In this document: positions 57,199 to 64,000 of the stretch, one piece after another
How the letters are laid out: every line of letters begins with the position of its first letter
How positions within the stretch are numbered: position 1 is the first letter of the stretch
Assembly: GCA_036873135.1 (NCBI GenBank)
Contig: JAPTYO010000010.1
Coordinates: 9,710,634-9,774,633 of the forward strand
DNA from: Clarkia xantiana subsp. parviflora
Lineage: Eukaryota > Streptophyta > Magnoliopsida > Myrtales > Onagraceae
DNA: 64,000 bases
Reading direction: 5' to 3'
Notes under the pieces: model-generated
Told to the model about the DNA's origin: nothing
Databases searched by the model: none
What the model saw: only the letters and a program-made list of their open reading frames with translations
Program-made: the position numbers and the translations under genes

Positions 57199-57431
57199 GT
57201 GGGTCCAACATAGGCCTGTCAAACCGGGTCGATACGTAGCCCATAATCTGAAACTCGTAACCCGTAGATTAATATGCAGTCAATCTGAATCCGATCTGAA
57301 CTTCATAACATGTCAGGCCTCAGAATCCGAACCAACGTCCATAAATCTCTCAATCCTAGCGTAGGTGGACCCAAGTTGGATTCTGGTCAACCTGACCGTA
57401 GGTCAATTGACTGATTTTATGTAAATTATTA

Positions 57432-57586
57432 AATGTCACGCATCCACCACGTGGCGAATAGGTGGTGGTACTATAACCAATAAAAGTTCAACACATGGCA
57501 TAAAGTGTCTGATAAGTAGATACTTGTTATAATTTCATTGGTTGTAGGGGCACCACTTGTTTGCCACGTGGTGGATGCGTGACATT
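57432..57586. mobile_element. Short MITE with perfect 24-bp inverted repeats
   Basis: Arms 57432-57455 and 57563-57586 are perfect inverses (aatgtcacgcatccaccacg...). Each arm holds a cacgtg G-box core. Superfamily not assigned; TSD unclear. Confidence 0.7.
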
Positions 57587-58369
57587 CAATAATTTCTCTA
57601 AAACAATAGCTTTAGATAGAATACTGAAGTCGATTAATACGAACATGATCCATCAATCGATCATATGAATCACATAAACAAACGAACTTCAAATAAATAA
57701 CATATAATCACGAGTAAAAGTAAGAGTTTTGATTTTAAAGCGCGTATATTTTTTTTTAAAAGGTGATACACTACCAGAAAAAGGCTTTTAGCGACGGATT
57801 TTCCCGTCGCTAAAATCCCAATATCCTGCCGCTAAAAGTATTAATGACGGAATTTTTTCTGTCGTTGACCCCTCGCTGAAAGTCCTGCCGCTAATACTTT
57901 AGCGACGGGATTGTATTAGCGACAGGAAATACCCATCGCTAAGCTTACTAGTGACAGTCATTTCGAGGGGATTTTAGCGACGGGAAAATACCCGTCGCTA
58001 GTAGACACCTCAATTTTTTTTATTTACCCCAAAATCCTAATTTCTATTTAGCTAATTAAACAAAAAAAAACTATACAAACAAATATTTTATTAATATATC
58101 CCATTCAAATAAAAATACATCTTTACATTTAAAAAATATTAATATTAATTTACAATGTGATTGAATGCAGTCATTTCTTTACAAACCACTCCCCTCATTT
58201 CCAAATATAACCATTATAAGAAGAGGTAGTAAAAGAATAAGCAATCTAACAAGTTACATAATATAATCGAGGAAGAGCATGCAAATATCATATTGACGTA
58301 TAAAATCCAAGTTCCGAGAGTTATTTCATATGTACCAGCTGTTTTAGCCTATGTATAGTTTAAGGGATA

Positions 58370-58459
58370 CATACAGCTCCACGTGCTGCTTGCTGCTGCG
58401 AAACATCAGAAGTGACCACCCAAACTTTGGGGCATCCATCTTCTCTCATTGATGTCACC
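58370..58459 (-). pseudogene. Captured exon piece resembling a plant NYN/YacP-type RNase-like protein
   Basis: Minus-strand reading VTSMREDGCPKVWVVTSD followed by QQQAARGA resembles the conserved segment of plant NYN (DUF901/YacP-like) proteins with VVTSD...QQQAAHGAG. Only about 28 residues, ending in a stop; a donor or acceptor boundary is not certain. A second unassigned reading (MVEVYKELFVPSRYDDGDEE, 58690-58845 minus) may be from the same source. Confidence 0.45.
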
Positions 58460-58978
58460 TGTTTCATGAATTTTAATTTAAGGTATATTATCTCAATTCT
58501 CAACAGCCAGACCATGAAATCAAGCCCCCATAAACTATTTTAAGTTCTAGAAGAATTTAACCAACAACAAGACAATGCAACATCTTTCTAATATGAGCCC
58601 TCCTCCTACAAATAAGTTTAAACTCGTTAACTAAAAATATGAGCCAACACAAGTACAATGGAAGCACATCAATTTTTCCACTTATAACAAACATGTCAAG
58701 TCCAAAGTCACAGTCATATACCTCATTTGGCGCAGAGCCACCTTGGGCAAACTCTCATCTTTGCTTCCAGAGATTCAAGATCTCTTCATCTCCATCATCA
58801 TACCTACTTGGGACAAAGAGTTCTTTATATACTTCCACCATAAAATATTAAGACATAAAATAGTCTAACCGTAAAGTTTAGACTTAGTTATAGGCACGAC
58901 AGTAGAGGAACGCTGCTGATGGAGAGGAGAAGAACCACTTATGGAGATTGACGGTCTAAAAATCAGCATATATCTCTT

Positions 58979-59440
58979 TCATGTAGAGGTCACGCATCCA
59001 AATCCGTGGGCCGCATCGATGAAAATCTGGTCAACGCCTTCTTCCCTGTAGATTTTCACCATGTCAGGAATCACTACGCAGGGCATAGAGGTTACATTAT
59101 CGATTATAGCTAACCTAATTCTCTGTCCAGTAAGCATTCCTCTATCTAGAGATTTCTTAAAATCAGTAACGATCTCCTCATTAGAACTCACCGGATACGG
59201 AAGCTGGACCCCGATGACTCCGCCGCCGGGGCGGGTGACATAAGCCTCCATGGATTTCTTCACCGCGTCGTACGCGTAGTGGAGCATGACCGCTACGTCG
59301 CCATTCTGGAGGACGATTGCAGTTGCGGAGGAGGCGACGGCATCTGCTGGAGAACGATTGCGGCAGCGATGGTGAAATTGTCAACGATGGAGACCTCGTT
59401 GACGTCGTTCGAGTTGATTAGGGTTTTGGAGAAGACAACT
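58979..59440 (-). pseudogene. Captured L-cysteine desulfhydrase-like gene fragment
   Basis: Two collinear minus-strand pieces resemble plant L-cysteine desulfhydrase / PLP-dependent class V aminotransferase-like proteins. NDVNEVSIVDNFTIAAAIVL lies near 59340-59410. After a frameshift, the 102-residue reading from 59287 contains MLHYAYDAVKKSMEAYVTR, RLAIIDNVTSMPCVVIP, REEGVDQIFIDAAHG. It stops at CVTST before the PLP-lysine region. Being truncated, frameshifted and inside a CACTA element, it is a transduplicate with no enzyme function. It could still yield antisense or siRNA against the parent gene. Confidence 0.78.
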
Positions 59441-59762
59441 ATCATATTACTTGGGCAGCAATCGGTAAAAGGGAGGAGAGTCTGAGCTTAGTTTAAAACA
59501 GACTTGGGCCAAATTAAGTATACTTGGGCTTTGCATACTGAGTCTTTGTTTAAGTTTTTTTTATTATAATATATATAATTACAGTATAAAGTAGCGACAA
59601 GCTTAAAAACCCCGTCCCTAATACACCCAAATTAACAGCGACGGGCTAGTATCCTGTCGCTAAATCTACTTTTAGCAACGGGTATTCACGCCTGTCGCTA
59701 AAAAAATGTTGTTGATATCTCTTGTTCTAGTAGTGATATTTGCCCCAACTCGTAAATAGTTT

Positions 59763-60282
59763 GGGAAAAGTATGTAAAACATGCAACATGTTTGAAAAAG
59801 ATGGTTTTATGGACCAACATGTTTTAAAATGTACAACATGTTTGAAAATGATGGTTTTATGGACAAATATGTATTAAAATGTACAACAAGCTTACAAAAT
59901 ATGTTAAAATGACATACCGTCCACTTGTTATCCATAGTTTCATTAAGTTGATATGTGCGAAACACATTTTTAGAAAAATAATAAAAATAATTAAAGTAAG
60001 AAATTAATTTATAAATAACAATGATTATTAATGGTTGGATGTAGATACTAATAATAATAATTAATATTTTTTAAAAAACGTGATCCACACGTGTCCAATT
60101 AATGAGACTAGTGACAGCAAGTGGACGATACACCGTTTTACCATCTTTTGTAAGCTTGTTGTACATTTTAAAACATTTTAATCCATAAAACCATCTTTTT
60201 CAAACATGTTGTACGTTTTAAAACATATTGGTCCATAAAACCATCTTTTTCAAATATATTGCATGTTTTACATACTTTTCCC
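59763..60282. mobile_element. Mutator-type foldback MITE (9-bp TSD)
   Basis: Ends GGGAAAAGTATGTAAAACAT and its near inverse; perfect 9-bp TSD aaatagttt (59754-59762 and 60283-60291). Arms contain two tandem units of tgtttgaaaa(a/t)gatggttttatggac on each side in inverse orientation. No ORF. It lies 19 bp past the TSD of the CACTA element. Confidence 0.88.
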
Positions 60283-60291
60283 AAATAGTTT

Positions 60292-61208
60292 CGTTACGAA
60301 CTTTCTAGAAAAACAACCCAAAGATACAATAAAACTCCAAGGTCAACGACTAACAAATATCGAAGACTTCCCTTAAAAATTTATTTAAGAATTGTTAATT
60401 AAAGACACACTATTTCGGAATACTAATCACTTGTGAGTAGAGATAGATAAATATTTTTTTGGATGATGATTAAAATGCCTAGCAATCTAGTCTATTTATA
60501 GACTTTGTGGTACCATTTCAAAAAGGACCGACCCATTACAATTGTATGAATGCAATGTTTCTAGACATTCTTTGTTTTGGCACCCAACACCCAGATGTGT
60601 TTCTAGATAAAGTTAAATAATGTCATATGGTGAAACCGGTAATTATAAGCTTTAAAATGAATAAGAAGAATCAATGAGGTGTTATATCAGTTTTTACATC
60701 ATTAAAAAATATTTATAATTGTAATATCTATAAAAAAAAGGTATATTTATTTCATTTAATATTTATAATATTATTTATAATTGAATATGTTAATCAAATA
60801 ACCATAACTCTACATGATTTACGAGTAAATTTTTCTATGTGAATATAGATATTAAAATTCGAAATAATATATAACGTTATGTATATCTAATTATATACAC
60901 CAATATAAAATATTAATTAATAATAAAATGAATATATTTTTTATATATTAATTTAAAAAACTACTTACAAGTTTATAATATTATCTATAACAAGTAATAT
61001 TATAATATATATTTTCATATAAGTAGATTTCGTGTAAAATTTGGATAACTTACCCGTATTAGTGATATAAACAATTTAAATCACACCCTACCTAAATTAT
61101 TATCCTTCTTTCGGTAAAAACTTATTATTATTATTATTATTATTTTTCAACTTTGGCTTTTCTTTTCTCACTCTCTAATTTTTTTTTAAATATAAAGTAT
61201 AGTAATGG
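60292..61208. other. AT-rich spacer
   Basis: No gene or clear repeat apart from (att)n at about 61124-61143 and general AT richness. Confidence 0.55.
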
Positions 61209-61965
61209 CTTAGTAATCAAATTGTTACCTGAATTTTGATCAATTTACAAATCGCTATTTGAATTTTAATTTTTTAAAATTGACTACCATAACTTTCAAT
61301 TTCAGAGCAAATTGTTACCTCTATTTCAACTACAGTCAAACTGTATATAAATTGTTTATGTTTTCCTCATGCAGGGTCTTTTTATGTATACTCAAGATAG
61401 ATTCAAAACATAAATTGAAAGTACTGCAAACGAAATACATTCAAATGGACTTCCGTTCAATTTGAACAGTGTCTTTCAGTTGAGTATCCAATTGAAACTA
61501 TTTTATTATAATATTTTCAGTTTATATTTAAATTCATCTCAGGTACATATAAAAGACCCCGAGTGACGAAAACATTCTCATTTTATATCCAATTTAACAG
61601 GAATTGAAATAGAGTTAACAATTTGCTCTAAAATTGAAGGATTTTTCTACCATGCTTTAAGAGCACCATGTTTTTTATTTTTTTATTACTAGGGTGGACT
61701 TAATTGTAACATATGTAAAACTTTAAAAGTATGAAAAAATATGAAATTTTTTAACCACACATAATATTTTCATCATACTATTAATAATATCAATTTCTCT
61801 TTAGGGTTCACCTTTAGGGCAATAGAAAAATACAAAAAAACTTACCCAAAGCATGGTGCTCTCAAAGCATGATAGAAAGATCCAAAATTGAAAGTTGGAG
61901 TAACTAATTAGTTATTTGTAAATCTTTCAAAGTATGGAAACAATTTGATTATTAACCTTGGATAG
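61209..61965. mobile_element. Inverted-repeat MITE with a second MITE nested in its right arm
   Basis: The outer arms pair as aatcaaattgtt (61217) with aacaatttgatt (61940) and gagcaaattgttacctctatttca (split by a few mismatches) with its inverse near 61606. The right arm is interrupted at about 61653-61880 by another element with ends catgctttaagagcaccatg and the inverse catggtgctctcaaagcatg. The inner element shares its interior with the MITE at 1036-5454. Confidence 0.6.
61653..61880. mobile_element. Inner MITE (agcaccatg family)
   Basis: About 228 bp with imperfect 20-bp inverted ends (see the outer element). Interior stretches ttaattgtaacat and actattaataatatcaattt are shared with 1130-1210. 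TSD not resolved. Confidence 0.6.
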
Positions 61966-62272
61966 TATTGTTGACTAGTCCAATACTTTAGGGTGCAGTT
62001 ATCTGTTTAATTGCGTTGATTAAGTAAATTACATTAAAATAATGGAATTAATGTGGCCCATCTCCGAAAAGTCAAAAAGGATGCGAGAGAAGAGAAGATG
62101 AAGACGAAGACGAAGGAGAGGGAAAAGAGAACAGTGTGTGCTCTCTCCATGTGCCCACATGCTACTTGATTGGATATCCATCCGTCCAACAATCTAAGCT
62201 TTCTCTTCTTCTTGACTTCTCTCTGATTCTGTAAATTGGGAGTTGAAGCGACATAGCCGCCGGCAGTCAACG
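61966..62272 (+). promoter_or_regulatory. Promoter / 5' UTR region of the Raf-like kinase gene
   Basis: GA-rich stretch at 62084-62130 (gaagacgaagacgaagg) and CT-rich leader (ttctcttcttcttgacttctc) immediately before the ATG, typical of a plant 5' UTR. No clear TATA box can be fixed. Confidence 0.45.
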
Positions 62273-63707
62273 ATGAAGGAAGCGGCGGATGATGGCTTCG
62301 TCAGGGCAGATAAGATCGATCTGAAGAGCATCGACGATCAGCTTGCGAAATTCAACAGAGCCGTCACTCTCGAGAAGTATCGGAAGACCATAGATGCAGC
62401 CAGCCCCAAAGCAGCCGCCTCCCCCGCCGCCGCCACCGCCACCGCCGCCTTTGACAGGGGTTTTTCCCTAATCCCTAGGAGGGAGCGCAAGGAGTGGGAG
62501 ATTGAACCCTCCAAACTCACAATCAAGTCTGTGATTGCGCGTGGCACCTTCGGCACCATCCACCGCGGCTACTACGATGGCCTTGATGTTGCCGGTTAGT
62601 CAGTCAACGCTCAAATTTCTCCCTTTTCGTCGCTTTTATTTATATATATTCATCACAAAATTGGTTTATTTTCATCGCCAAAGAAAAAAAAATGCTCCTT
62701 TTCTTCGCTCGTTTGATTAATATTTCAAATTCAATTTTGCATTAATTTTCTTTAATTTGTTTGCTTCATATGGTATTCTGTGTCCTTATGGTGCAAGTGC
62801 GTAATAGATGATTGATTATTCAGGGCTATCTGTACTTATAATAATGTTTTATTTATTTATGATGGAACAACTGTCCATTGCTGTCATGTCTGAGATGTTA
62901 TAATTATTATTCTAAACATATATGGGATAATTAAATACATGAATGATAGATTCTTCTGATGAACAATAATATAAAGGCTGATCATATTCAATGTCTAACA
63001 TTTAGCAGAACCAAATACGGAATCTTAGTTTTTCGAATATTTCACATTGGAGTTTCATTTTTCATAGAACTGATGCATCTTTGTTTGATAACTGACAATT
63101 ATTTTACCTCTGCTTTTCCGTAGACTAATGCTAGCTTGATTTTAGGTGGTCCAGCTAATACTTGTATTTCTATAAGCATATGACAGGAAGTTGTTGTGCG
63201 ATTAAAACTACTTTATGGTTAAGATTCTGAGCTGTCGTATCTAATGAACCAAATGTAACATATAGTTAATTAATCTTACGTTAATAATAGTGTAAGCCAT
63301 TTATCATTTATGGTTTTTCTAAGCCAAGCTATAAATGATACACTATATCTCCGTTAATGTTGGTTGATCATAATTTTTGCAATGTTCCCACTATCTGTAT
63401 TTGGAAGTCCACTCTTAATGTTGGCTGCATACATATGATCATCATACTTTAGATTAAAAGCGCATTATGATTTGAGATGAAGAATCTTTGCTATTATTGA
63501 TGTTATCCACAACATTTTGTTGATAAAATGGGTTTAGTTACATGTAGATCAGCTCTTACTAACAGTTCATTTCTTTACTTCTCAGTAAAACTGCTTGATT
63601 GGGGCGAGGAAGGACAGAGGAGTGACGCTGAAATAACTTCACTGCGTACATCTTTTGCGCAAGAAGTTGCAGTGTGGCACAAGTTAGATCATCCTAACGT
63701 CACAAAG
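62273..63707 (+). CDS. Raf-like MAPKKK-type protein kinase, exons 1-2 (3' partial)
   Basis: A cytosolic-type Ser/Thr(/Tyr) kinase of the plant Raf-like group C (relatives of At5g50000). Exon 1 62273-62594, exon 2 63586-63707, with GT-AG borders; the rest lies right of the window. The start ATG gives MKEAADDGFVRADKIDLKSI, the usual family start (MKE..., then D-x-x-DLK-x-ID). Residues about 43-62 are Ala/Pro-rich. EWEIEPSKLTIKSVIARG leads into the glycine loop G91-T-F-G94, and DVAVK puts the ATP-anchoring lysine at residue 109, across the intron. Exon 2 continues LLDWGEEGQ, SLRTSFAQEVAVWHKLDHPNVTK, with the alphaC Glu in QEVAVW. No defects seen. The final 293 bp (63708-64000) is intron; no further exon is recognisable there. 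Confidence 0.9.
62595..63585 (+). other. Intron 1 of the Raf-like kinase gene
   Basis: 991-bp AT-rich intron from gttagt to ttctcag. No other feature seen. Confidence 0.8.
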
Positions 63708-64000
63708 GTTTTTCCCTTACGTCTCTGTTCCCTCCTAAATTGATTTCTATGGTCTTCTACGTAAATTGATTTAGTTTTGCTTATTGGTTAGTTTTGCTCA
63801 TTGATGAATCCACATTATGTGAATGGATTTTGCAGTGCTATTATGACATAATCATTGAGTAGTTGCTTATAATGCACCTTCACCATATTATTACTCTATG
63901 CAGTTTTACTATGGCATTGGTCTAGTAGTGAAGTGTCATGGTACACTTTTTCAAGATATATTTTTTTTATTGTTTTTTGTATGAATGAAGTAACTCAAGA

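Larger units (their letters stand above)
57769..59735. mobile_element. Non-autonomous CACTA element carrying host gene fragments
   Basis: The left end is CACTACCAGAAAAAGGC; the right end on the minus strand is CACTACTAGAACAAGAG. The 3-bp TSD ata (57766-57768 and 59736-59738) fits CACTA. Subterminal zones are rich in ttagcgacgg and cgtcgctaa (57790-57995 and 59590-59700). No transposase; the middle carries fragments of at least one, probably two, host genes in minus orientation. Confidence 0.88.

Noticed and set aside
61259..61465. 68-aa + strand ORF
   Set aside because: It lies in a MITE arm in AT-rich sequence with no recognisable motif.
62338..62559. Minus-strand ORF over kinase exon 1
   Set aside because: Antisense shadow of the kinase coding exon, open because of the Ala-rich GC stretch.
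63901..63990. Possible third kinase exon after atgcag
   Set aside because: The expected continuation of the kinase N-lobe after HPNVTK is not encoded there in any frame, so it is treated as intron.

Overview
The window is eukaryotic, nuclear plant DNA, almost certainly from a eudicot. It is AT-rich, genes are split by GT-AG introns, and LTR retrotransposons, CACTA, hAT and Mutator-type elements make up most of the length. The recognisable host proteins are plant-type: fatty acyl-CoA reductase (FAR), a Raf-like protein kinase, and relics of an Hsp110-type HSP70 and an L-cysteine desulfhydrase-like enzyme. The species cannot be named from sequence alone.

The backbone is a tandem cluster of three FAR genes on the + strand, which would reduce fatty acyl-CoA to primary alcohols for wax, suberin or pollen-wall lipids. 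Copy A (exons 4-10, 6062-8357) has its first three exons left of the window, and its intron 3 holds a CACTA end and a MITE-nested copia element. Copy B (11934-29003) has all ten exons, but an 8-bp insertion frameshifts the nucleotide-binding motif, and a 9.4-kb gag-only LTR element sits in intron 3. Copy C (37875-54503) is the one copy seen whole and in frame: ten exons encode 510 residues, although introns 5 and 8 are swollen by copia, hAT, Helitron-like, Mutator-type and CACTA insertions. A fourth FAR copy survives as a last-exon relic near 57.1 kb. The upstream regions of B (about 9.8-11.9 kb) and C (about 33.6-37.9 kb) are duplicates that later received different insertions.

Layout: 0-5.4 kb TEs in intron 3 of copy A; 6.1-8.4 kb copy A; 8.6-11.9 kb spacer with two foldback MITEs; 11.9-29.0 kb copy B, with the LTR element at 13.26-22.67 kb; 29.4-37.4 kb spacer with a solo LTR, a gag-like relic, three Mutator-type foldbacks, one hAT MITE and a TRIM-like element; 37.9-54.5 kb copy C; 54.7-60.3 kb a truncated gypsy element, a FAR relic and a CACTA element carrying host gene fragments; 61.2-62.0 kb nested MITEs; 62.27 kb to the end, the 5' part of a Raf-like kinase gene that runs off the window. 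Many element ends were set by exact target-site duplications (TSDs) read from the sequence.
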